Shown piece by piece: positions 1 to 10,834 of a stretch of 64,000 bases of DNA. The notes beneath the pieces are model-generated. The model did no database searches. It was not told the DNA's origin and saw nothing but the letters and a program-made list of their open reading frames with translations. The stretch spans positions 102,069,923 through 102,133,922 of the forward strand of contig CM061069.1 in NCBI GenBank assembly GCA_030762895.1, in the 5' to 3' direction. The stretch is from Sophora flavescens. Lineage: Eukaryota > Streptophyta > Magnoliopsida > Fabales > Fabaceae. Numbering within the stretch: the first letter of the stretch is position 1; each line of letters begins with the position of its first letter. Both the position numbers and the translations under genes were made by a program.

Positions 1-3000
1 ACTCTTACAAGAAGTCATTCTGACCATTACCCCATTATGCTTGTTCTTAACAAAGGTATCAATTTTTATCCCGCTCCATTTAAATTTCTGAACATGTGGA
101 CTTCCCACCTTGACTGTAAAAGGTTAGTAACTGATGTTTGGAACAGAAGCTTTGTTGGCTATCCTATGGCCATTCTGGTCCATAAATTAAAGGTTCTCGA
201 GTTTGAATTGAAGAAATGGAACAAAGAAGTATTTGGCAATGTGCATACAGAGTTGAAAAGGCTATCGCAGCTGTTGATGAAATTCAAGCCAATATTGGTT
301 CTTCTGGTGTTTCTGATTCACTGTTACAGCAGGAAACTCTTGCTCAAATTGAGCTACAGCAAGCTCTTGCAGATCAGGAATCCTTCTGGAGAGATAAGGC
401 AAGGTTGAACTGGGCTACCTATGGAGACAGAAACACATCCTTTTTTCACAAAATCACTAAGATCAGAAATGTGTCTAAGTAAATGTCTGTTTTGAAGGTT
501 GGTGATGATGTGTTGGATTCAGTTCCTGAGATTGAAAATCGTGTAACTGAGTACTTTTCCAACTTATATTCCTAGCAGTCTTCTCATGTGGATAATGGCC
601 TAATTGAAAGTGTTATTCCTTCTTTGGTCTTTTCTGCTGATAATTTGATGCTTACTTGCATTCCTTCTGTTGACGAAATCAAGAGTGCGGTGTTCTCAAT
701 GAAACATAATTCTGCCCCTGGCCTTGATGGTTTTGGCTCCTGTTTCTATCAAGCTTATTGGGACATTGTAGGGGCAGATGTTTGCAAATCTGTTTTGCAG
801 TTCTTTAATACTGGTAGTATCCTTTCCAACTTGAACTCTAACATTGTAGTTCTTATTCCTATAGAGAAGGGTGCAGACATAATTGAAAAGTACAAGCCAA
901 TTTCCAGTTTAAAATCATAACTAAGGTTTTGGCTTACAGGATAGCAATCATTGCTCCAAAAATCATCTCTGATCAACAAAGAGGGTTTATTAGAGGAAGA
1001 AACATTGTTGATTGCATATGCATTGCTTCTGAAGCAATCAATATGCTTGATAATAAGTCCTTTGGTGGTAACTTGGCCTTGAAGCTGGACAATAAAAAAG
1101 CCTTTGACACATTGGATTGGTGCTTTCTGTTAAAGGTGCTTAAGACCTTTGGCTTTGATGACAAATTCTGATTTTGGATCCAAACCATACTTCAATCTGC
1201 TAAGCTTTCTATCTCTGTGAATGGTCATTCTTGTGGTTTTTTTTTTTTCTGTTCTAGAGGGGTGAGGCAGGGCGACCCCCTTTCTCCCCTTCTTTTTTGT
1301 ATAGCAGAAAATGCTCTCAATAGAGGGATTTCTTCTCTGGTCTATGATGGGAGGTTAAAACCAATGTCCAGCCCTAAAGGGTATTCTACTCCTAGCCACC
1401 TCTTATATGCTGATGATGTGTTGATCTTTTGTAGAGGGAATAAAAAAGGCTTGCAAAATTTGATGGAGCTGTTTCACTCTTATGCTGAGTCTTCGGGCCA
1501 ATGTCTTAGTATTGACAAATGTAGGTTTTTTGCTGGCTCGATTTCTCCTAGAAGATCTGCAGAGTTGAGTAACTGGATTGGTTTCAGGCAAGGTCGGTTG
1601 CCTTTCTCTTATCTCGGTGTTCTTCTTTTCAAAGGGAGGCCAAAGAAAATATTTCTCCAACCTATAATAGATAGGATCAAGAACAAGTTTTCTCTTTGGA
1701 AGGGCAGTCTTTTTTCCATTATGGGAAGAGTGGAGCTAGTTAAATCTGTAATTCATGGAATATCCTCTTATAGTTTCCATGTTTATGCATGGCCTATAGC
1801 TCTTTTAAAGCAGATTGATAGTTGGATTCGCCATTTCATTTGGTCCGAAGACATTAATACTAGAAAATATGTCATTGTAGCTTGGCATAAGGTTTGTTCT
1901 TCAGTGGAGGATGGTGGTCTTGGGTTGAGATCTCTTAGATCAATTAATGAAGCTGCAATGTTGAAGCTTTCATGGAAATTCATTTCATCTACTAGCCAGT
2001 GGGCTTGTTTTCTTCGAGCCAGGTTTCTTAGGAATTTGTCTCCAATTGCTCATTATGCAAAATCTTCAATTTGACCTGCTTTGAAGTCCTGCTTGAATAA
2101 GGTTCTATTGCATTCTTCTTGGATGTTAGGAGATGGAAAGTTTATTATTTTTTGGACTGCAAAATGGTTAGATAGGACTATGGTTAATATTCTAAACATT
2201 CCATCTCATACTCATCACTCCCTCAAAGCAATTGTTAATGACTTTATCTGTAATAGTGCTTGGAATGTTCCTCAATATATCCAGGATAAGTCAACTGATC
2301 TAAATAGGCAGATAATGCAGGTTTGCATCCCTTCTGTTCCTTGCCCCGATAGATTAGTGTGGAGTGACTCCTCTTCTGGAGATCTTTCTTTGAAAGAAGC
2401 TTTCCTTTCATTGAATCTGATTCTCAATGCTGCTGCTCGGACTAAAATTATTTGGAGTTCTTATGTCCCTCCTTCAAAATCTTTGTTGGTTTGGAGAATC
2501 TTCCATCACAAACTCCCAACTGATAATAATCTAAGAATGATTGACAATGTTGTGGTTTCCATGTGTGATAATTGTGGTGCTGCAGATGAATCTATTGACC
2601 ATTTATTTTTTCAATGCACTTTTACCTTAAGGTTTTGGCAATGGCTGAGTTCTCTCTTCAAGTGCAGATTCGATTTGTCATCTGTTCAAGATATTTTCAA
2701 TTCAATTTCCTACTGTAACTGTCCTCAAATTAAAGATATTATGGTTGCTGTAATCATCAATATTTGCTGGTTCATTTGGTACAATAGAAACCAAAGTAGA
2801 TTCCAAAATAAGAAGCTGTCCTTTTCTGCACTAGAATCATTGCCGCGGTTTCTGTTTCTGGAAATGCTTCCAAAGGAACTTTTAGCAATTCAATTGATGA
2901 CTTCATAGTTCTCAAGTTCTTTTCAGTTTTGGCTAAAGTCAGGAAAGCTCTTGTGATCAAAGAAGTTTGATGGCATCCTCCTTTATATAACTGGATCAAC

Positions 3001-3469
3001 CGCAACACTGATGGGGCAGCTCATGGTTCTCTTGGTATGGCTTCTTGTAGAGGTATTTTCAGGGAAAGTTCAGCTGTTGTTCTTGGTTGTTTTGCTATTA
3101 ACATTGGGGTCAACTCTTCTTTGATTGCTGAACTAAATGGAGCAATGCATGCTATTGAAATTGCTTCCAAAAAAAGGTTGGAGAAACTTGTGGCTTGAGT
3201 GTGACTCTATGTTAGTGATCCATGCTTTCAATTCCCTTGATGTGGTCCCTTGGCATCTTCAAAATTGATGGAAGAATTGCATTGCTTTGTCTTAATAACT
3301 AAATTTTGGAGTTTCTCACAGTTTTAGAGAGGGTAATTGCTGTGCTGATAGACTTGCCTCTTTTGGTATTCATAATATTGGTTTTTCTTGGTGGGATTAT
3401 TTACCCAATTTCCTTTGTAGTGATTTTAGCCGCGATAGGCTTGGTTTACCTTCCTATAGGTTTTGTTAA
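1..3469 (+). pseudogene. LINE ORF2 remnant (linker-RT-zinc binding-RNase H)
   Basis: The reading starts in frame 1, shifts near 270 to frame 3, and shifts again near 900 to frame 2. Stops interrupt it at about 481, 574, 1169 and 2072, with another shift near 2850. RT motifs are clear: QRGFIRGR, KKAFDTLDW, RGVRQGDPLSPLLF, and the catalytic YADD at 1406-1417 is preserved. The RT zinc-binding segment (about 2450-2630) has MCDNCG followed by DHLFFQC. RNase H (about 2960-3469) keeps NTDGAAHG and then shifts frame in the A7 run near 3170; the other frame continues LWLECDS, FREGNCCADRLA and ends GLPSYRFC-stop. No functional protein is possible. The domain order matches plant L1 elements with a C-terminal plant-type RNase H. 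Confidence 0.92.
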
Positions 3470-3648
3470 AGCTTTCTTCATGGGTTTGCTTTATGTCCCC
3501 CCATGGTTTTGTATTCTTTTTATTCTTTATTAATATTAATTTTGGAGCGTGCTGCATATGATTGATGGGGTTGGTGGTGCCAACCTAGTTAGGATGGCCT
3601 TCCTCATGGTGATGATGCCTTAGCATGCTTCTTCACTAAAAAAAATTA
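1..3648 (+). mobile_element. LINE (L1-type), 5' part outside window
   Basis: This is the 3' portion of a non-LTR retrotransposon cut by the left window edge. It runs from the endonuclease-RT linker through RT, RT zinc-binding and RNase H segments to a roughly 180-bp 3' UTR and an A-rich tail (AAAAAAAATTAAATATATAA). The 3' UTR has a landmark shared with the second LINE (27150-31354): a GCATGCTGC or GTGCTGCATATGA stretch followed by GGTGCCAACNTAGTT and GGATGCC. The two are therefore copies of one family. Such elements move by target-primed reverse transcription in the nucleus. No target-site duplication can be tested because the 5' end is missing. Family assignment is firm. Confidence 0.93.
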
Positions 3649-5235
3649 AATATATAATATCTAGTAAAAAAAATTAAATATATTATAGAATAATTATATT
3701 TGTAATAAAAAATTATTTTATTACCCACCCACCCCCTCCCCTTCGTATCCCCTTCCCCTTCCCCCTCCCCCGCCCTAGCCCTAACCTATAACCTTTCACC
3801 CTCCCCAAGTATGTAACCATTCTTTATTTCTTTATCTTTCCCATTCCCACAATCAATCGTCGACCACCACAGGTCCATCCCCATTTGTTCCCGTCATTCC
3901 TACCGAGCCTTACCAACCACAGAACTTCCCCTCATGGCTACGCCTAGCCGCGTTCCGCCACTGCCTCCTCTTTCCACCACCACGCCAGCGGCAATGTTTG
4001 AGAGAAGGGGAGATGAAATGGTTAGAGGGGGGGGGGGGGGGGGGGTAATCATGTAAATGACAAAATGAAGGTCCACTTCTCCCTTTCTTCGCATGTGGGA
4101 GGAGAAAGTATTGGTGGGACCCATAGTTTTAATTCTTTATTCTCTTTCTCTCTGCATAACCAAACATGTGATAATTGCCATCTCTCCTCCATTTCTCTCT
4201 CCTCTTATTCTTTCTTCTCAAATTGAGGTAAAATAGACACTGTAGGAAGGGGAATCCATTAGTTCTCCTTTTTTTTTATAAGTTAAGATAACGATTGAGA
4301 GTATGCATGAATTTAGTTGAAAGGTTTTGGAGAACTTTATTGATAAAGTTAATAAACCTGTGTTTTTTCACCATTTTTAGACATGATTGATAGACAACTA
4401 TATTGTATAACATCACTGCTATATGGTGTGAAATAGGATTTGTCAAATACTGTACGAAAGGCGTGGCATGATATATTATTTCACTTAATTATATTATTAA
4501 TTAAAAAATGATATAAAAAATTTGAAACATGGATGGTGTATACAGGTTGCAGTCTCGTCATCCATCGTCGTTTCTCCTTAGTCACATGTTTCGATTTGTT
4601 GCGATTGTTATACAAATTCATCTGTTGCTATTGTTATGCAAATTCATGGTTCTTCTTAATTCCCTATAAAATATCAATTAGATCCCTATAAAGCTCCACT
4701 GTCATGGTTCTTCTTAATTCCCCACAAAATTTCCAATTTGCGTCATCAATATTCAAGAAGAAGTTTTTCTAGTACCATGTTCATGTTAAAAAATAAATTT
4801 GCTCTTCTTGCATAGCACCTGTTTGATGGTAATCTCGGTACATGCCTATGGTTGTTTTGCCAAATCACACTACCCAACTAAATTGTGCAGAACGCAGATT
4901 TATATTGACATTCAAATAAGTCATTAGTCATGAACCTAGACAATTATGAAACACAGATATTGAAGATCCTATTAGTCCCTAATCCAACAAATCATGGAGG
5001 AAGATGAATGAAAGTTTTGTGTAGTGAAAGAAAGTGTAATCCTCCTTTTTTTTTATCTGAGCAATTTGTACATGTCTGGTTTATGTATGGCGGCGGAGAC
5101 CAGAGTAGCGGATGGCCGTGGCAGAGGAGACCCAGGCAATTACTTTTTGTTTTTCTATAACTAAAACTTAAAAAAGATAAGCCACGTCATTCGTTCCCTA
5201 TCTGACGAATCCTACTTCGCACTATACATCATTTC
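3649..5235. other. Non-coding stretch, low-complexity rich
   Basis: I see no supportable gene here. Just after the LINE tail is AT-rich DNA with a duplicated A-run plus TTAAATATA. At 3721-3775 there is an almost pure pyrimidine (C-rich) tract, then CT-rich sequence and the G19 run at 4027-4045. A short phrase, CATGGTTCTTCTTAATTCCC, occurs twice (about 4647 and 4703). The remainder is ordinary AT-rich sequence. A minus-strand open frame of 74 codons at 3900-4124 translates the G-run into prolines and is not credible. This could be old host flank or fully decayed transposon. Confidence 0.5.
4027..4045 (+). repeat. Homopolymer run of 19 G
   Basis: Nineteen consecutive G residues are read directly, following a C-rich tract some 250 bp upstream on the same strand. 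Such runs can form G-quadruplexes and are prone to polymerase slippage and sequencing error, so the exact length is uncertain. Confidence 0.85.
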
Positions 5236-5948
5236 TCATTGTATAAACCGATAGTAGAAATTTGCAATCCAATAATTTATAAATACACTATTCAATACTG
5301 CATCTTTAGCAGGGAGAAAAGATAATATGTAAATGAGTATCAAATTAGGCATGTTGCTTATGATATCATGCCCATCATGGACATTGATTTTTTGCTTCTT
5401 ATTCGGGGCATTGAAGTCCAAGGTTGTCTGAAGAAAATCAAATATGATATTAGTCTTGCAATCATTTCTAAATACACAATTAAATACTGCATCTTTAGCA
5501 GGGAGAAAAGATAATATGTAAATGAGTATCAAATTAGGCATGTTGCTTATTATATCATGCCCATCATGGACATTGATTTTTTGCTTCTTATTCGGGGCAT
5601 TGAAGTCCAAGGTTGTATGAAGAAAATCAAATATGATATTAGTCTTGCATTCATTTCTAAATACACTATTAAATACTGCATCTTTAGCAGGGAGAAAAGA
5701 TAATATGTAAATGAGTATCAAATTAGGCATGTTGCTTATGATATCATGCCCATCATGGACATTGATTTTTTGCTTCTTATTCGGGGCATTGAAGTCCAAG
5801 GTTGTCTGAAGAAAATCAAATATGATATTAGTCTTGCAATCATTTCTAAATACACTATTAAATACTGCATCTTTAGCAGGGAGAAAAGATAATATGTAAA
5901 TGAGTATCAAATTAGGCATGTTGCTTATTATATCATGCCCATCATGGA
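5236..5948 (-). pseudogene. F-box-like fragment, 189-bp tandem array
   Basis: On the minus strand one open frame of 227 codons is built from a 63-codon unit repeated about 3.4 times. The landmark CATCTTTAGC recurs at 5301, 5490, 5679 and 5868, exactly 189 bp apart. Each unit reads DIISNMPNLILIYILSFLP followed by AKDAVFNSVF, which resembles the N-terminal F-box of plant F-box/LRR/FBD proteins (a D-x-IS-x-LP start followed by ILSFLPTKDAV in that family). The second half of the unit (DFLQTTLDFNAPNKKQKINV) looks like linker. Units differ by only a few bases, so expansion is recent or homogenised. The last unit diverges into a different C-terminal tail. Leucine-rich and FBD parts are absent. It is a duplicated fragment rather than a working SCF-ligase adaptor. 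Confidence 0.7.
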
Positions 5949-6046
5949 CATTGATTTTTTACACTATCCATGATGGGCATGATATAATAAGCAACATGCC
6001 TAATTTGATACTCATTTACATATTATCTTTTTCCCTGCTAAAGATC
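5868..6046. repeat. Inverted repeat closing the F-box array
   Basis: The left arm (about 5868-5948) and right arm (5967-6046) are reverse complements over about 80 bp with few mismatches, separated by an 18-nt spacer. The right arm is an inverted copy of the array unit. Similarity to the unique start of the array (around 5241-5300) continues more weakly to about 6105. On the plus strand the right arm reads HDGHDIISNMPNLILIYILSF before an extra T shifts the frame. A transcript across this site would fold into a long hairpin. Confidence 0.85.
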
Positions 6047-6376
6047 CAGTACATAATGGTGTATTTATAAAACATTGGATTGTAGATTTTTATTGCCGGT
6101 TTGAACATCAAACATGTCTATCTCACATCAAATAAGAGAAAAAACAAAGGTTTATCAAAATATGAATTAAGATCTCGGAAATCATTCAACTAGAATTATT
6201 CATACTTTCCCTATTTATCTTTTAACTTTATTTATGAAAAAGGAAAATCATGCCATCCCCTTGCTGCATAGATGTTTATTCCTTTAAACTAAGTGTTCAA
6301 AAGCTTTGTATTGAATATTTTAAAAACAAGTTTTATAGTTTTCAAATTTTCTTTTTCAAAACACTTCTCTAGTCAC
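6047..6376. other. AT-rich non-coding spacer
   Basis: Apart from the fading inverted F-box similarity up to about 6105, I see no gene, repeat or element terminus here. It ends at the first TGTAACACCC terminus at 6377. Confidence 0.5.
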
Positions 6377-6793
6377 TGTAACACCCTTGCGATTGTCACA
6401 TGGAATTAAATACTTACATTAATAATATAAGTCATGAGTAAAAACTTCAGTTACTTTAAAATATATATTTACAATCATAACAGTAAATGCAAAACATCAG
6501 AGTAAGGAAGGTAGTAAAATATACAGCAATACTGCCTAGCTGGCTTTTCTCGCCAAGACACATCAAAATACAAAAGACTCACTGGCCATATACCAAAAGA
6601 CTGTTTAACACTCTCACCTAACACTAGTAGTAGGAATAATGACTCCCTACTGCCCAGACTATCTCTGATGCATGTTTCCTACCACTTATACGACCGTTGA
6701 CACTTGCAACACGTCTCCTTCACCAAAAGGATGATCCTTGACGAAGTCTTATCGTTCCAAAATAGTAAATATAACAAAGAGAAACAGCGGATA
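6377..6793 (-). mobile_element. LTR remnant, left piece (outermost of a nest)
   Basis: It begins with TGTAACACCCTTGCG, similar to the left termini at 7077, 24804 and 60967, which I read as the 3' ends of minus-oriented gypsy LTRs. It is interrupted at 6794 by a solo LTR and resumes at 12838 (the GGATA duplication joins the two). Preceding bases 6372-6376 are GTCAC, but no partner duplication was found because the right end is lost near 13674. Confidence 0.55.
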
Positions 6794-7575
6794 TGTAACA
6801 CCCCATTTTTTCGTGTATATTTTTATGCGTTGTAAATAGTTGTATGTTGTGTTAGATTATTAGAGGAGTGCTTTAGGGAATTTAAAATGGGGTTAAGTGG
6901 GATTTTCTGGTAAAAAATCCCTTTCTGAGGCATATGTTTCTCTCTCCTAGAGCTGGACACAGTTGTGTCTCCTGATAGACACAGCTGTGTCTGCCAAGAC
7001 ACTCCTGTTTCTCCAGATAGACATAGCTGTGTCTAATTCTCGCAAACATTGTTTTGGCCGGGACATAGCTTTGTCTTGTAACACCCCCTTGGTGCTACAT
7101 GTTGAAACTAAAAGACTGAAAATAATTACGTACGCTGGTTGCTATCGGAAAATATAATTTTCTCTAGTTCTTAACTTCCTTGAAATTAGTTGTAATTTTC
7201 TTTTTCTTTTTCTTTTCCTCTACCGATACAAACCAAACCTTTACAACTAACAACCGAGTACATACATATATATGCATCAATACAGTTTTACATAGGGACC
7301 TTTATATTACAGATTATTTATTAAAACCATAACACAAGAAAACACACAAAAACTAAACCTATATAGTAGCGGTATTACTTCCCAAAAGTAAATCCAAATC
7401 AGATCCTAGAGCTGGTCGCACTTAATAAAAACCATTGGGAAGTCCTCCCTAGAACTCCCTGACCGTGGAAGTATCCAGGTTAGTCTTCCACACATTTCTA
7501 TCATCAGCGTCGTCAAAGTGCAGGGAACGTATTCTCGTGTATGATATCGGACTCATTTGGTTCATATGTACTCGA

Positions 7576-7581
<6 letters not shown>

Positions 7582-7644
<63 letters not shown>
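7582..7644. repeat. (AT)n microsatellite, about 31 units
   Basis: An uninterrupted AT dinucleotide run lies inside the nested LTR. It produces spurious open frames encoding IYIYIY on both strands. Confidence 0.95.
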
Positions 7645-7646
<2 letters not shown>

Positions 7647-10031
7647 CATAGTAGAAACCCAATATGAAAAGAAATAAAGCAAGGGTGAGATACCAATATT
7701 GTGTTTCATTATGATAGCTACATGCACGACCCTCAAACAAACATCATTACACATGCTATAAATATTTCCTACCAATAGGATTCATACCCGATCATCCATT
7801 CGTGATTTTTCAAAAATGCATGGCACTTCAATATCCATCCTATGAGTCTTGACCTTTATTCTCCAAAGATTCCTAACTTCCCTTCTTCGAACAATGATTA
7901 GGCTGCGATACCCTTAACACAATTGTTTCATGAGATCGGCCTCTAAATTTAGGTTCGGCTCCAATTGTTCAGGGAATATCACGATGGAGCACCTAAAATA
8001 ATATTGGAATAGTTCCCTATTGATTACATTCGTGCCAGGTAACCGAATTCCACAACCCGAGGTTGCAAGGCCCCAAGTATTCACTGGATTTTCGAAGCCC
8101 GAATGTCCCTAAGACCCAAAGACCTTAGAATTTATCTTTGGTCCGTAACTAACCAATTTACCCAATTCACCCCCTGAGAAATTGTAGCTCGATACCCAAG
8201 GCATGTCTGCCCAAAATGGCATGTCTGCCAGACTATGAATGTAAAACCCTTTGTTATCGTAATTGTTCATTGTCGTTTGTTTTTCCTTTGTCGAGGCTTA
8301 AAGCTCCCGACTACCCTTCCTTAGGTATTCTAATTCCTTTCCCTTCCAAGTGCAATTTCCTTTTAGGAACACTAGTCCGACATCTAGGCAATCTAGGTCC
8401 TTATCCTTTCCTTTATTTTTCCCAAAGAATTTTCGTTCAGTGAAACACAAATACCAAAACAAAAACTCCGAAAACTTATCCAAGTTTGTCGGAAAATTTC
8501 CGTTGTTCTTAAATTCTTTTCCAAAAATCATTTTCTGATGAAATTCGTTTTAAAACGTAACGAAAATCAATTTTTCTCAAATCCTTTATTTTTATTTCTA
8601 AAAATACATTAACCCTTTGAAAAGTCATTTCTGGCATGTAAATTTATTTTTCTCACTTAAAAAGATCATTTTTCCTTCTACTGTCGTTGGGCAAGAAAAA
8701 ACCCTTATTTCTTCAAAAATTATTTATCATTAACCTTAAAACAATTTTTAAAACACATTTTCTTAACATTAAGATTTATTTCCATTTTTTTTCGTCGCTT
8801 TCGAAAAAAAATGCGAAAGTGATTTTTTTTCACGGTTACGTACTCGCTGTCATTTATTAACTTATTCTTTCATTTAAAACTCATTAAAATATTATTATTT
8901 TTACATTAAAATTTAAATCCACAAATTTTCAAAGACATAATGTTTCCCTTAAATTTTCTTAATGTTTTATCCTTAATTTCCAATAAGCACTGATCGATGT
9001 CAGGCTTCCAACCAATCACGAAATCAACAGAAAATTTCATATAACACAATTTATCATATGCTTTCACAATCAACAATAAATTCACACATCGCAATTTAGA
9101 GCATGCTTTCATAGATAAATCATGCATCACAGAATATTACGCAATAATTTAAAAACAAACCCCATAAACTACAACAATTACTTACAGACACACCAAACAA
9201 TTTATACACATAGTTATCGAAGCTCCTCAGGTAAACTCCCTTTACCTTAAAGTGTGGATTTTTCTTCCGAAATTGATCTCGTAGTTATTAGCTACCTTCA
9301 CAAGACTCCAAACAACAACTACTAACACAAACCTTCACAAAACAACACATAACTAATTAAACTTTGAAAAAAAAAACTACAAGTTCCTAAGGGTATGGAT
9401 TCGGCCTAAGATAGAAAAATAGGTTAGAGGTTTCAAAATTTCACATACTCTTATATCCATAGCCTTAGAGTAGTGTAGAGCTAAGGAAAATTGCCATAAC
9501 TGGAAAATGAAGCAAAATCATCAAACCTATTTCGTGGTTAGGATTCAGCCCTGGATAAAAAAAATGGCCAGGGTTTTCTAAAATTCATATGCTCTTAGAT
9601 TAGTGATCCTTAAGCATTATAGATGATATAATTAATGATCATGACTTGAAATTGAAACAAAACCTCCTCCATCCTCACAAGAAAGGTTTCGGCCTCATAT
9701 AGAAAAGCAAGGAGGAATTTTTTGTTTGATTCATGCTATTGGATTATAAACATAGAAATGATTATAAGATCATGAAAATTGGTTTCATGATCATAGGATT
9801 TTTCTACACTTTTCTAGAGATTTTCAAAGTTCCTAGAACTAGAAATGAAATGTGATGATCATGGCATGAATTTATGAAATAAATGAAGAACAACGCTTAG
9901 ATGATCAAGAGTAGAGAAGCTACCTCTTGAAGATGGAGAAAAGATGAAGAGTTTGATCCAAACTGGCTAAAGAATCCTTAAGAACTTAGGGTTTTTCTTT
10001 GTTGTTCTTGGTTGAATGTTGAAGAAAATGA

Positions 10032-10062
10032 GTGTGTGTGTGTGTGTGTGTGTGTGGGGGGG
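10032..10062 (+). repeat. (GT)12 followed by G7
   Basis: Twelve GT units run directly into seven G residues inside the nested LTR. On the reverse strand this sits in the presumed 5' leader of that LTR. Confidence 0.9.
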
Positions 10063-10666
10063 ACTGTCGTGAGAGAAGAGAGTGAGGGGGGTAAGCTGAG
10101 TGAGTCATAAGGCTAATCTTGTATTTCTAATTACACTTAGGGGTAGTTTAGTCTTTTACTAACTAAAATATCTAGATATTTTGCAAAACTAATGATGACA
10201 AAGGTGAGTCATTAGTGGTGACTCACCACAACCTTCTGACATGTGTCCCTCCGTGACCCGGTGTCGGGTTCAGTCTCCGTAGTTCCGATTGCGACTCCGT
10301 TATTCTCCCGATTTAGGTATTCCGCAACTTATTTAACTCGAAACTTCACCGGAACCAAATATAATATTTTATTTTAGAGCGAAATTTTTAAAAAAGGCCT
10401 ATATCACTTAAAAAGTGATAAGAAATTTATCGTTTCATTATCGGGTCAAAATTAGGTTTTCTGACCAGTAAAATCTTACTGTCAGTGAAAACGCAAACCG
10501 GGTTTCGTCTGAATGTTCAACCCAAAATTTAACCGTAGGCTTTCGCCATGAAATCGAGTCTAAATATGATTTTGTTTCAACCAAAATCATTTTCTAGATC
10601 TCAGATAAAAATATAAACATATATTTGTTTATCGATACAGAAAACAGCAGAAATCAGGGTGTTACA

Positions 10667-10800
10667 TGTCTCCTGATAGACACAATTGTGTCGAATTCCT
10701 AGAACACTGATATGGTCCATGACACAGCTGTGTCTCCTGATAGACACAGTTGTGTCTAATACTCAAACGCTATTTTGGCCAGGACACAGCTGTGTCTAGT
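10667..10800. repeat. Palindrome cluster upstream of LTR TATA box
   Basis: Together with 6955-7076 (separated only by the nested LTR) this forms a run of imperfect copies of the palindrome GACACAGCTGTGTC, often linked by TCCTGATA. The motif appears repeatedly as CACAGCTGTGTC, CACAATTGTGTC and CACAGTTGTGTC. It lies immediately before the TATA-like box of the solo LTR. The related LTR at 34478 has a different palindrome at the equivalent place. Confidence 0.8.
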
Positions 10801-10825
10801 TCTGAAAGATGTTTTTTCCTGACAA

Positions 10826-10834
10826 TATAAATTA
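10826..10834 (+). promoter_or_regulatory. Putative LTR TATA box
   Basis: TATAAATTA follows the palindrome cluster and precedes a CT-rich, leader-like stretch (GAAACCCTCTTCTCTCC, about 10900). Position and composition fit the U3 promoter of the 6794-12837 LTR. This is inference from sequence only. Confidence 0.4.

Larger units (their letters stand above)
7077..10666 (-). mobile_element. Nested solo LTR (gypsy family 'L2'), 3.6 kb
   Basis: It begins TGTAACACCCCC and ends AGGGTGTTACA, with perfect 5-bp duplications TGTCT at 7072-7076 and 10667-10671. The 3,590-bp length, with no gag or pol, indicates a long solo LTR. A second copy of the family is at 24804-32523 (3' segments around 10441-10560 and 32281-32400 align clearly: TTTTCTGACCAGTAAA, GTGAAAACGCA, CGGGTTTCGTCTGA). 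A third starts at 60967. The minus orientation is inferred: on the reverse strand, 10140 to about 9900 reads like a transcription start and 5' leader (TTCAACATTCAACC, AAAAACCCTAAG). The plus-strand end near 7440-7480 (reverse) keeps a GLPNG-like coding tail shared with the copy at 60967. Confidence 0.87.

Noticed and set aside
3306..3533. Open frame of 75 codons resembling a small hydrophobic membrane protein
   Set aside because: It is the shifted frame of the LINE RNase H end; the correct frame reads FREGNCCADRLASFG and GLPSYRFC-stop.
3900..4124. Minus-strand 74-codon frame with a poly-proline segment
   Set aside because: The prolines come from the 19-G run; no start context, domain or repeat family supports a gene.
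7449..7775. Open frames with long Ile-Tyr repeats on both strands
   Set aside because: They are translations of the (AT)n microsatellite at 7582-7644.
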